The position numbers were made by a program, and so were the translations under genes. Shown piece by piece: positions 35,174 to 47,509 of a stretch of DNA of 64,000 nt. The number at the start of each line of letters is the position of its first letter. Position 1 is the stretch's first letter. The DNA lies in assembly GCA_013397455.1 (NCBI GenBank), contig VYZB01000030.1, positions 1,334,334 to 1,398,333 of the forward strand, read 5' to 3'. This DNA comes from Crotophaga sulcirostris. Lineage: Eukaryota > Chordata > Aves > Cuculiformes > Crotophagidae. The notes beneath the pieces were generated by a model. The model was not told the origin of the DNA. It saw only the letters and a program-made list of their open reading frames with translations, and made no database searches.

Positions 35174-38100
35174 CAATCTCTCTCCTTTTTGTGTTTTTCA
35201 GGTTTGCCCCTGGAGTTACAGGGTATCTGCAGCCTTGTACAGCACATAGTTAGTAGTTTCCCTATATACTTCTATCTGCTGCTTCTTACCATGGCAAGCC
35301 CTGAACGGAACCCTCAGGTCAGGCTCCCGTTTCACTACAAGTGCAAAATAACAAAGAACTATGACAAAGCAGGTCAAGGGTGATATGTTTGCCAGGGGCT
35401 GGTTCTTCAGTCAGTTCCCTGAGGGATCCATGTAGCTGTTTTACAGTGGTTCTGAACCATCACAACTTTGAAAGTACTGGAACTTAGCATGAAAACTTTA
35501 ATTAATTATCATATCTTCTCCATTTGGCTGTCCCGTAGCCCCTTCAGATTCCATTCAGCTTCTTCTCTCCCTTTCGGGGCAGGGAGTACAAATGTGTTCC
35601 TTCCTCTGGTGTCTTCCCAATAGAAGAGCAGGTGAGCACCTTGGAACCACAACGACAGGATGTGCCCCAGCGCCATTCCTATTGTTTTTCTCTTCTGGGG
35701 ATTATTTCTTCATCAGTCATAGCAGAGGTTGTACCAATGTTGCAGTTCATCATTCTGTGTCTTAAAAGTTTCCCTGCTGTCCTACAGTCTTATAGTTTAT
35801 GCAGATACCATTATGTGTTATAATGTTAGTGCTCTATTCCTGATCCTTAACATTACCTTTGCATTGTGTCACATTCTACTTGTCTGGACCTACAAATCCA
35901 TTTTCCAGACTGGGAAATTTAGGCATTATGGGGTACACATGGCTTATGCCCCAACACTGCCCCTACTGCCAATTTGAACACAAATAGCTCAAGCCACGTT
36001 GTTCTGCAAGCCAAACCTTCTTTTGGTCCTATTTGTTGGGAACAGAGCAGACCTGACAATAAGTCCAAGTGCATTATGCATCCAACTAAACAGACTGAGC
36101 CTTATAATGGCTTGTAACTGCTTAATGTTGCATTGGTTTTAGAGGGACAGCAAATAAGAGAGACATTCAATGTCGAACGGGTGGAATTTCACTGCTTGCA
36201 CATTCCCTACAACTAGGACTTTCTCCCTGTCAGGTTTCTGGAATCCAACAAAAAATGCTTATTCTGGTTAATGTTTCAAAGGAAGTACACACTCCCTGCC
36301 CCAGCTTGACCCAGAATCTGTGATGAGGAGCATCTTCTGCCCGGTGGCCAAACTCACAGGGATGTTTTTCCCTAAGGAGTCCAATGTCCTTTTCATTCAC
36401 ACAAGGGAAAATTAATTGTGTGCTAAATGCAGAATTCATCTTAGAGAAGCGCAGCTGGTAGTGGTAGCCTTTTCAAATGCATTCAGCTCTCCAAAGACAG
36501 CTGATTCAGAACTACACATGCTGGTTACTATCTTGTACTGTGAGGATCTGTACTCTAACATAGTTGTGAAGCCCATTTTTCCCTTAGGTACTTACAGAGT
36601 GTGTAGGCAGCACTTAACCATGATGTATAACAAGCAGGACTTGTCTCTTGGCTTCACATCACTTTGGCAATCCAGAAAGGATCATTCTTTGACATGGAAC
36701 AGCCGAGGCTTTGCTGACTGGTGATAACCTAGCTGGGCTACGTTGTGCAAAACTCTTGCATGATGTACCGCATCGGACTTTTCGTCTTCAAGTTTCTTGG
36801 CTCAGGGATTAAATTTTCCTCTTGGAAATAAACGTCCCCCTTACGTAAATGTAAGAAGGATACTGACATTTTGAGACATAACTCAGATATCTGAACATAG
36901 GTATGGCATTTTAGGAGCCCAAGGGTAACAGCAACTGGCAGATGTATCCAGAACCAAGTAGAGACCCCTGACCTTTTGAAACCATTGGCTGAATGCCAGG
37001 CAGTACATCCTACAGATGTCTGAAGGCATTTTAGACATGATTTTTTGCAGCTGGATCTTTCCCTTTCAACCTCATGAGCCTTCCCAGACAGTACTGAGGT
37101 CTCTATGAAAGGATGTTTTTACTCCACCTCCACTAAAGTACTGCATTCAAGAAGGAACTATGCCAAGGGCAAAATGGCAGTACAAGCAATAAATAACACC
37201 AGATCTTTGTGAAGGACCCAAGTCTTTGAGGATCTTCAGTTGTTGCTAACATTAATGTCAATATGAGTTGGTAAGCACCAGAAGAGGCAAGAAGCACTCT
37301 GCTATACCAAATGCATGTCTTGGGCAGATACCACTGAAAGTAACAGAAATCACTGTTGGTCTCCGTGTACCCAGGAACACCTCTGACCTTGCCTGAATTG
37401 AGTTCATTGTAGAGAAGTTTCAATGAGTAATCTTTCCTGTGCTTTGATCAAGCATCTATCTTTTGCTTCTGGTGGCTTCATTCCTGCTGTGGAGTTACAG
37501 ATCCCACGTTGCTCTGTCTTTCCAAAGTCACTTCTACTCTCTGCTCCCTCTCTGTAGGACATGGTGGCTGACTAGTAGCAATACTAGACTGCTGTTGTGT
37601 TGTCCTTCCAGGTTTATTTCACTCCTGGGCTCCAGTTAATCCCCAGTTGTTAGAGCATGTAACAATGAGTTGCTCTTTCCACCCTTTTCTTTCAATATAG
37701 CGAATGCAGGAAGATTGTCCTAGCCAAGTGGAACACCACTGAGCCTCAACAGGTGAATGAATTGGAGCAATGAATGCATTTCTAGGCTTTAGCATCAAAT
37801 GTATCATTTTCATTGTAACGGCATCCCTGCTATTAACTTAGCAAGAGAAGAGGGACCTGCTGGGAATCATTTTTCCCTTTTCATTTTAATCAAGAAATCA
37901 GTAAATTAATATTAGCTCTATGAAGGCAGCACAGCCTTTTTGTTTTCCCTGGTGAATATTTATTCAAGTTTTTAAACAAGTTCTCAACATTCACTTCTTA
38001 TGTTTTCCACAAATTTTGAGTTTTACTGCCAGTTAGGTTCAACTAGAGCTTGTAGCAGTGTTGCTCAAATACCAGCTCATGAAAATCTGGCACAGTAGTC

Positions 38101-41100
38101 AGAAAAGTCCTAATCCAGTTTGTGTTGGGAAGTAAAGAAACCTCAACTATCTTATCAAAACAGACAAAAGTGAAATGATGAGGTGTAATAAAGTAAAGTC
38201 CAGGCAAAAGGAAATGTGGAATTTATTCATCGATTTGTTCTCAAAAGCTAAACCAAAACCTTCAATCAATAACAAGGTATCAAGAACTTTCAAATAATTC
38301 ATTGAGTTAGAGGTTTTTTGGTTTGTTTTTTTTTGTTACCAGAATAATTCCAGAAAGTCACTGTCAACCTGTTATGCACGCAGCTATATGGATCAAGAAA
38401 CATTTCCAGCATATAATAAAGGAGAATCAATATACAAAGACACCAATGCTTCATGCAAGCAGAAGCTAGAAAAGAACAAGAAAGTAAAGCAACTTTTCCA
38501 AGGCTGTGTAATAAAGCCATGAACAATGTGTGGGTCTCCCAAGTGTCAGTGGAGAGAATCAGTCACTAGACAAATAATGGTCTTTCATTGAAAACGCAAC
38601 TCTGATTGATAAGATTGTTCTGTTTGCAGAGCAAAATACTATGTCTCTTCTAGTGTCTATTTTGACTTCTGTAGCTAAGCAGCACTGTGGTACCTGAATA
38701 CCACATGGCTTTCTGAGAACAGTATTGACTTGTAAAAAAAGTCTACTGAAGGACCTTCCCCAAAGAAGTTTCCCTTGCCGTGTGAAATCCAGTGGTTCAA
38801 TGTTTTGATTTGGGTTCTGTTTTGGGGTTTTTTTGGCAGTGAGTCCTTTAGGGATTCTCTTTGTATCTGAAATACTCTTGCTGTGTGGCCATGCCCATGC
38901 TACTCACTACCCAGAGTCTTAGTCAGCATGCTTTCTGGTCATCTCTACTCCCTCTGACACCCTCCTCCATCCGAATTTCTGTGATTATTATTTCTCCCTC
39001 TTTGAGGATTAAACAACAAAAATAAATATCTCCCTAGAACACAAATGCCCTCGTTGAAACCTGGGTCATGAATCTTCTCTGCTCACTTGCAAAGAAGGAA
39101 AAAGAGAAAGTAAAGAGGGAGAAGTATGCTTAATTCTTGTGATGTGTTAATCAGCACGTATACGGTTTACGCTGCTCAAGATCAATTCAGCACTACCTAA
39201 CACATCTCAGCTCTTCCCCCAGCCAGGAGTGCTGAGCACTTGGCTTGGATGAGGCAGTTTGTGTAGCAAAAGAGCAGCTGCAGTCCCCTCTCCAGCAAGG
39301 TAATGAGGATTAAGTGCCATGTTGCTGCTTCTTTATTTTCCTTTTTAATTATGAAAGTGTGAACTAACTGCTGTCATTGAGCCTGAAGAATGAACTCTCC
39401 CATCCCGGTGCCCTCTTCCCAGTCCCTGAGTGCCCTGTCTCTCCCTTCCAAGATACATAACTAATAGGCAATGCCAAATCCTAGGAGACCATCCATAATG
39501 CTCAGTCCTTTCTGTGGCACAATCTTTGTAGATGGCTGCTGTCAACCAACAGATAGATCACGCATGACAAACATGCAAGGTCTGATCCATCTCTTTCATC
39601 AAGATCTTACAGACCACATTCTTGAAGATACACAGACCACAAGACATGCTGAGAAATGCAATTAGACAGAACTGAGGCCGGAAAGACACTGCAGTTGAAC
39701 ACAGATTTAATAAACTGAGCTATGTGTCCCATTTTTGGTCCATTTTGGCATTCATTAATATAATCTACTGAGGTCTGTGCAGCTGAGTGGGTTACCCAGT
39801 CAACCCTTCTGATGCACCATGTCTACGTCACTGATTTCTCCCCCTGGTAGTGGAAGTACCTTCATTTGCAGTATTTTTATGTGTATTTTGAACCTTTCTG
39901 GTTTTTTTTATAGTCTATCACAAAAGTCTCTATGTTTATTATTAGTAAATATAATTAATAACTGTAATGATCAAGCTGAAGGTCACTAGTCAAGTTCTAT
40001 TATGCTGAAGAGAGAGGAAGGAAAGACATCAGAGTGTGTAGATAGGTCAGGCAGAATCCTGGTGGAGAAAAAGAGCTCTCACAGACCCTGAAAGACGAGT
40101 AAAGTTTTGAGATGAGGAAGACAATGGTAGTTCACACCTTTGGATTTCAGAACTAAAATTGGGCCCATGGAAACTGAACTGGGCTCTCCGCATGCACTTC
40201 ACTGTTTACTGACAATCTTTACCTTTACCTGTGATGTGAAAATATGGATAACAAGTGAAATTTGATAAATCCCAACTCACCTAGTCAGACTATTTTATCA
40301 TCTGAATGAGAAGGGACAAGCAGAAGGTAGAACAGGAAGGCCTGAGCAATCTTGACCATGGCTCATTTGCCTTTTCTAGAGCTGCAGGAATGGTAACGTG
40401 TACACCTTGGATTGACAGAGTTTATGATGTCTCCTAATGGGCAGGAAATTCTCCTGAGAGATAAGAAACATCTGTTTTATTTCTAGATTTTCTTTATCTG
40501 CTAGATGGTTTAATGTGATGAGAGGTTAATCTGCCTCTCTTCTACATCCTTGAGGATCCTTTATATGATGCTAGAAAAAAGAGGAGCATAGATGAAACAG
40601 GCTTTACTGCTGCAATTGCTGAGGCCACAGGATCTTCTGGTCACTGTGATAACTCCAGTATTTGCAGTCTTGCTCCAGGAGAACAAATTCACTGCAATGA
40701 GTTCTAGAGAAAGTTCAAAGTATCAGTGCTGTCTCCACCAGCTCTGCCAAACTGCAGGCAACCCTGTAATCAGGCAGCTGGGTGTGTTCTTTTCTCTCTT
40801 CCTTCTTTTTTTCTTTCCTCAACCTTTTTTCTTCTCCCTGCTTTCCTCTCAACTTTGCCTTGCCTTGTTAAAAAAAAAAAAATGAAAAAATATTTAGCCA
40901 ACTAAGACTGTATCTCTGCGATAACATACAACAATGGACAAAAAGGCAGCTGAAAGCAAAATCTTAAGCATCCAGCAATGTTATGCTTTTGCCCAGTTTC
41001 TGAGAGGTTAAGGTGACTAAGGATTCACCTGCCCTTTTCCAGCACTGAGGTCTCATTATTTCTATCTTTCTTGCTCTTTTCTCTTTTGTCATGTTTCCTC

Positions 41101-41349
41101 ATGTGCTTGATCTTGTTTTGTTTTTAAGGAAAAATCCTTGGCTCCAAAAACAAGGGCAAGAACACAAGTTTCACAGTACTTTTTTCATTTTTTCCGTAAA
41201 GGACAGCTAATACTATCTTTAATTCTATCTAAAAGACTGTCTGGGGGGTCATCTTATGCAACTGAAGTTGTTGCTAAAGAAATAGGGAATAAGAAATCTT
41301 GTAAAATGAAAGCTTTACTTAATGTTCTGCACTACAAAGACTTTTAGCT
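35174..41349. other. Noncoding stretch
   Basis: About 6.2 kb of unique-looking sequence. A polypyrimidine tract at 40796-40860 is followed by a run of thirteen A at 40870-40882. Open frames up to 102 codons on both strands have no recognised domain. No repeat families or RNA genes are identified. Confidence 0.5.
40796..40882 (+). repeat. Polypyrimidine tract followed by A13
   Basis: About 65 bases dominated by T and C (TTCTTTTCTCTCTTCCTTC and similar), then a short spacer and thirteen A at 40870-40882. This is low-complexity sequence and explains the K-rich end of the 97-codon frame ending there. Confidence 0.85.
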
Positions 41350-42066
41350 GAGATTTCTTCGCGGTTTTGCATATTTAATAAAAGAATAAATGATTTTTTA
41401 ATTGTGATTGCTTGCCACTGGAGCTTGTCATTGCTTACTAAAGTCTCTAAAACAAAACAAAAGCCTCTGAACTTCATTTAAGAATTTTTAGTGTTTTACT
41501 TGCTTTGGACATATTATTATCTTTGATCTTTTGTGCCCATTTATTCCATCAAAATTAGCATAACCATTTCCTACCAATAAAATAAAATCATAATTGTTCC
41601 TTTCTACAATGGAAGTGAAATACAGGGCTCTGTTTTCATCTTTTACCTTCCAGGGCTTTTGTAGTACAACAATTAAACTAGATTTTTTTTTATCCCATAG
41701 AATTATTAAAGTCTTTTGAATGTACTTCTGTCCCACATTTGTGGAGGAAATATATCTCAATATCTTTTTTTGAGAAAACAAAACAAACAAAATTTTATCT
41801 TTAGATATTTTGGAAATTTTATTGCAATAGTCTGAAACATCTTTTCTTATTCACAAGGACAGTTTATTTTTCACTCTTACTAACTCATTAGTTAAGGAAA
41901 ATGAGGTCTTTCCAGAAAACAAAACAAAACAAAACAACAGAAACCCCCAAACTCCCAAACAAGTCATATGCAAAAGATCTTCTGAAATATTTTGAACCAA
42001 GAAATTGATCAAAACCAATACTTTTCTAAGAATATTTTTTGTATACAGCTCTTTTTTCTTTTAAAG
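41350..42066. other. AT-rich noncoding block
   Basis: Markedly A/T-rich with many short T and A runs, including (AAAAC)4 at 41916-41935. It ends in a pyrimidine-rich tract with AAAG at 42061-42066, discussed with the possible exon that follows. Confidence 0.6.
41916..41935 (+). repeat. (AAAAC)4 microsatellite
   Basis: Four perfect copies of AAAAC. Confidence 0.95.
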
Positions 42067-42219
42067 GAAGTAATATATGATCACTATAAAAATTATTTAT
42101 CAGCTCTAAACCTAAACGGTGAGCATACAATTATTGGGAAGAAGGAGGGGCTGCCTTTTGTAGCAGACTCATTTAAAAACTTGAAAGAGATGCAAAGGTG
42201 GGCCTCAGACCTGATGTAA
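42067..42219 (+). other. Possible coding exon (unidentified), plus strand
   Basis: A strong-looking splice acceptor (CAGCTCTTTTTTCTTTTAAAG) ends at 42066. The frame after it is open for 50 codons, ending in TAA at 42217-42219, or at a possible donor (GAT|gtaaat) after 42215. The residues read as plausible protein (DHYKNYLSALNLNGEHTIIG, then LPFVADSFKNLKEMQRW). I do not recognise the family. The opposite strand is also open over the same bases (42548-42093, 151 codons), T-rich acceptor look-alikes are common in AT-rich DNA, and no partner exon was found. The evidence is weak. Confidence 0.15.
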
Positions 42220-43395
42220 ATTCTTTGCCTGGCCAGGAGAAGAACCAGGTAGCTTAATCGTCCTCTCCTGTTTTGACTGTATTTTGTAGTGCTGCCTTTG
42301 AATTGGTTGATTGTGGCAGGTGTTTTGTACTTATCTGGGCTGAGAAGTTGCAAGGATTTAATACACTGTTTGACTGCAGCCTGCAGCACTCTGAGGTGTA
42401 CTTTTACTACGGCAACTGAAAAAGCAAATTTGTAGTGAAACCTGTTGTGCCAGTTGTGTGACACTGATGCCATATCTACGTGTAACAAAAACTTGCCTGG
42501 TATGGGGAAGGATGCCCCACGTGCTTTGTTGTGAGGTAGGGTAGACACCCACCTGCAAAATTCAAAGCTCTTCAGTTTATTTATCCGACTGAAAAACTGA
42601 GGAAGGCAGTCCTGCTTTTAGCCGTGGAAAAAAAACAAATTTTTTTTACAAAGTTCAGGTACCCTCTCCAATCTGAGGATGGACCCTGGGGGCCTCCTGC
42701 TGCTGTTCCTTTGCCTGCTGTGCGCATACTCGAATTCTTTTACTTGCAAGGGGCAAATGGCTTGAGTATATGCAGCAAATCCAATAGACTGAGCAGAGTG
42801 TGCATGAGCAGAGACCCTTGGACATCTCTGCAGTGAGCCCTGGGCTGGTCGCATGTGCTCTCCAGAGCTTCCCGGCCTAGGCTGGTCCCTGCTGTAGGGA
42901 GCTTCAGCAGCACGTACCAGACTTTCAATCTCAGACTCTCAGAAACAGACCCATCTTCAAAATCTATAATGCAATTCACAGAGTCAATTTTTCATCTAGT
43001 GTTCTATGTCTGGGTGAGCCAAGTTTTTAAGAGTTGCAGTCTGGGGGTTTTTTGCCTTTCTGTTTTGTTTGGTTTTAGTTTGTTTTTTTCTCCCCTTTGC
43101 TCTCTCAGACGATTAATGCGAGTCATTGACTGACTTTTCTGCTTCTCTGCTGATTTGATTGGCTTTGTAAGTCCAACATGAGGCCAGTCCCTTGTGGAAG
43201 TATTTGAAGGCCTTTGTTAATTCAATTAACTCTAAACTAAATTCTTTGTGGGAGGAAGTTAGTGAAAACTGGCTGGTGGGGAAGAAATTCCGCTCGCTTA
43301 AGCTTCAGCTCAATGTGCCACTGCACTGACCCATTTCACAAACATCCTTGAGAACAACAGAGTCCAAGAGAGATGTAGGGTTTATTTCTGAGACC
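42220..43395. other. Noncoding stretch
   Basis: Unique-looking sequence. The open frames on both strands (up to 151 codons on the minus strand, extending from the previous block) lack recognisable domains. Confidence 0.5.
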
Positions 43396-43500
43396 CATAA
43401 GGGACTACTTAGCTGTTCAAAGCACAGGGCTAGAAGGAACCATTTTAAGTCATTGAGTCCTATCCTTTCCATCAGAGGTGAGCGATACTGTAGATATGCA
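43396..43500 (-). mobile_element. Possible ancient CR1-like fragment, antisense
   Basis: The plus-strand words CACAGGGCTAGAAGGAACC and AAGTCATTGAGTCCTATCC resemble the 3' end of older sauropsid CR1 families (the 'GGGCTAGAAGGGACC ... GTCATCTAGTCCAA' pattern) in reverse complement. The similarity fades after about 80-100 bp and the downstream blocks seen in other copies are not evident. The limits are therefore uncertain and chance similarity cannot be excluded. Confidence 0.45.
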
Positions 43501-45482
43501 CCTAAAAAATATTTCCAGAGTGGGTGCTCTGCCTGCCATCAAAGAACATGTCCACTGTCCTCCACCCCAAATCAGTGACCTAGAGTGAAAGATGAGAAAT
43601 AAATCCACAGCTAATCTTCACAGGAGAAGACAACAGGAGAGACAGAGGTTGTCTCTTATGTCCTAGATTTTCCAGTAGTAGTGTCGCTGTTACACAAAAT
43701 TTCTAGGTGAGCTGCTGAGGCAGACCACATAGCACACTAGAAGAGACAGGAAAGCTTAACTGACATCAGGGAGAAATTTCTTCTGATTTCACCCAGAACA
43801 AAATAACCAAAACCTTGCATCTGGCAAAATAACCTGTCTCACTCCAGAGCAGAGAACAAGCCTCACTCCTCCCCATGGAGCTCTGTAATTGTCTGTGCAG
43901 AAATACATGATGGTCTGGTATGTTATTCAATTCCACGGTGGATGAAGAGGCTAAACAGGGAGATCCGGATGTCATCATTTGGTTTCCAGAAGGAAAACAC
44001 TATTTTCAGACTTTCACTCCCTCTCTGGCTGAAGGAAGTCAAGGGGTTCCAACAGCAGCTCTGAACTGGGCCACTGCCTGCCATTTTCACACTGTTTGCT
44101 GAACCAAGAAAATGGGTAGCACAGGGAAGTGTTCCCAGATCAGATGACCCATTTCACTTGAGTTGAAACAATTTGCATTTCATTTTTAGCTTCCCAAATG
44201 GCACCTCAGAAGGCTTTGTTTAAAAGAAAAACAGAAATGATTCATACCACCTCTCCTGAAAAAGCTGGTTTCCACCTTACAAGTGTTTGGGTGATGACAT
44301 ACTGCTCACAGAATCCTTCTTTGCCCAATTTTGAGCAATGTTGTTATGAACATTAAATGCTGGAGAGTTACTGCCTAGCAATGCAGTGAGCTCCTGTCCC
44401 TCCTCTCCAGCTGAACCTGTCACATCTACCAACACAGGGAGTTCAAAGAAGCTTCTCTGGTTTAAATTGTACCCTTCAAACTGATGCATTCTCTGCTGAT
44501 AACGGGGAAGCCTTTGCTATCCAAGTTCATTTTCTGTTTACTTCCCATGTGGTTCTGCCATCAGTCAACCCAGAGAGATCTGAGTTTCAACCAGAATCGT
44601 TCATGAAAGGACAGTAAAAGCACTAGTGGATTGAAAGATACCACTCTGATGTTGTTGTTTTAAATCGTGTGTCTTTACAAAGGAAAAACATTTCCAGGGA
44701 TGTGTTAATGAAGATCTGAGACAAACGAACAGAAGAAGAAGGTGGGAGGAAGATTTTGAAAACACTTTGAAAGTTGGAGGAGGGATGTCGGCACAAAATG
44801 GAAGGTAAAATGAGAGTGCAATAATTTTAGAGAAGACACTCAGCTGCTTTCCTCTCTTCTTTCTCTGCCTTTCTTCCCTGATAAACATATGGATGGTAGA
44901 GTTGAAACAGATTTAGAGTAGAAATGCAAATGAGGTTTACATGAAGCAGCATCTTGTCCGTTGTTGCTGGAGGATCCTGGATCTCTCCCAAGTTCCCAGG
45001 CAGAGGTTTGCTAAGGTACAGCAGAAGCATCAGGTGCCTCCAGGCTTCACAAGCACAGACCATCCGCTCACGCAGCGAGGGTTTTGCTGTACCAGGTGGA
45101 GTGGATTAGGAAGTGGAAAAATGGGCCTGATCTAAATTTGTGTTCAATGTGCTTTCGATTCTCAATGGTTGCTCACATGTAACGCTCAGCATCTCGCAGA
45201 AAAAGGTTAAGATTGGCTAAAGCTTTGACATGATTGTAGCATCTGAGGATTTTTAATATTCCGAATGGCATCTTCCTCAAATATGGGCAAACTTTAATTC
45301 TCCTCACCTAATGTTTTATGTCTAACTGGGACTGACAACTGCAAATACACAAAAAAAAGGGCAGGAGGTACTGCCCTGTTGGCATTCTACTGTCTGATAT
45401 GGGAGCAGGAGTTGCACTGATGAAGCAGTAGTAAATGGCCAAAAGCCCTCCCTTCTAAATGCTTTTAAATCCATGACAGTGT

Positions 45483-45508
45483 CTACATGAAGTACCTACA
45501 TGAGGTAC
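45483..45508 (+). repeat. 13-bp tandem duplication, one mismatch
   Basis: CTACATGAAGTAC is followed directly by CTACATGAGGTAC, with a single A/G difference. Confidence 0.9.
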
Positions 45509-47496
45509 TTAACTAACCTGGACTAAGTCACAGAGAGACACCAGCACCTCCAGAGGGCAGCAAATTAAACCACTCCCTAGAGGTCTTTCCACTGACTATC
45601 AAATAGGTGGCAGTTAAAGGTTAGAGCAATTTGGTTGACTTGGACAAATATGGGCTAATTGTTCCTCAAAACCTGCTCTTGACAGCATCTTTTCCTTCCC
45701 AGGATTCCGTACACCCCTTCCCAATGGTCCTGTGTCTTTGTCTTTGGGTGAAGGAGGCACCAAAAAGTGGATGGGGAAGAAATAAGACTAGACAACTGAA
45801 AACTTTTATTTTAGGGGCTTGAAAGTGGTCACATAAACCTGACTTTGTTCCTCCAGGTTGGAAATATTGTGAGTTGGTATTTGGCACAATGCTCTCTTCT
45901 CGGTGACTAAATATCTCATTAATCTGGGATGTGGGATGTGGGAGGGATGGATGTTGTCAAAATGAAACATTATGAAATAGGTAGATCTCAGGATAAGCGC
46001 TTAAAACTTCCATGTAATTTCTTGGCATTTCTTCTTAGCTCTCAGGATTAAATTTAATGATACACTTATCCATTGTGTGTTTGACCTCATGTCTGGTCTC
46101 TCCAGGATGGCCAAAAAAATCAATGGCAAGGTTTTAATCAGCTCTAATAAGTTCATGGAAGAGAATGATTTGCCAGGGCCCCTCTGTTTTATGCATTTCC
46201 ACCATGGTTCCAATTGATTATTTGTGCCAATTATTAACTATGAATAAGGATTGGAGGAAAAATAATCTGTGCTTGGTCAACTTTGTTCTTTCTGAGATTT
46301 TCAGATGATAACATCAGGAGCCCCCTCTCCCCTTTATCCTTCTATAGCACCATTTAATTGCTGTGTTTCCCTCCTAAATTATCTGTGGTGATCTTTTTTG
46401 CCTATATTTCATAAAGTAAAGCAAAAACTCACAGTGGCTGGAGGAAACAAAAGGTCCCTTATTAATTATGACTCCAAGCAACTTCAACCCAGACATGGGG
46501 GCTAGAAAGTAACTTGGATGATTCGTGCATAGATTAGAAGCATCTTTCATACACAGACATGCACTTCTCAAGAAAACAATTTAAAAAACAAAGCTTTAAA
46601 AAATACACACAGTGTTATACAACTCTGAGAATTATTATTTTTCAGTAATAAAGGCCTATCTGGGGTCTGCTGAAAACTAGCAATTAGCTTGCACTTCAAG
46701 AAGAGGAAGGCAGACAACTTGTAACACATCGATGGTTGTCTGCTGTTTCACTGCTATTGGGTCCATCAGAAAGATGCCATTGTCGTGACAGTTACCAAAA
46801 AAAATCAAACCCTTTCTGAGAATTAGCATGCTTAGCTCTTCAATTGTGTGCTTAGCAGAGAGCAAACCTGGTAGAAGTGGTCCCTGGTTAATTAAATCTT
46901 ATTTTCTTCCTTTTATATGGTAATTAAGCCAATCATAGGTCAGATCCTAATGTTCTTCAGGGGGGTGTTTGTGAGACCTCACCCCTTGAGACTAACTTTA
47001 TGAGAAAGAGGCCTCAAGTGGAAGAGTTGGCTTTGTTTTAGGGTGCTCCATGGCTGCCAGTTGCAAAGAAACCTTTTTTAGTGGGGATCCAGCATACAGT
47101 GGATGTACCCTCAAGCAGAAAGGGAAATAAGAGTTGGTACACAGATTGTGTCTGTTAATTGCTTTGCACCTCCAGGCTGTGGAATGCAAACCTAAATCTG
47201 GGTCCTGCAAGTCTTTTGCCTGTAAGAATCTCTGGGACCTGAGTCCTGTGCAGGTCTCCTAAAAAGCCATAGTTTCGGGAGAAGATAATAATAACAAATG
47301 ATGATAACAATAATCCTTAGCTCTGCTGTTCCTGGGAGAATTCGAGAGACAGCAAACCATACTCAGCCCATGGAAGAACTGCCAAGGCTCTGTAAGGCAA
47401 AAGTTGTACAGCAATCTCAGTCCTCTTTTGCCAAAATGAAATAATGCACGAATCAGGCCACTGCCAATTTTGCTAGGCTGACATCATCACTGAAAG

Positions 47497-47509
47497 AAAA
47501 AAAAAAAAA
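47497..47509 (+). repeat. A13 homopolymer
   Basis: Thirteen consecutive A. No flanking retroposed sequence is recognised. Confidence 0.9.

Noticed and set aside
35174..35201. Polypyrimidine plus TTTTTCAG acceptor-like site
   Set aside because: No downstream donor or recognisable coding content; such sites are frequent in T-rich DNA.
40796..40882. Polypyrimidine tract plus A13 as a retroposed-gene tail
   Set aside because: No recognisable SINE or processed-gene body upstream and no target-site duplication seen.
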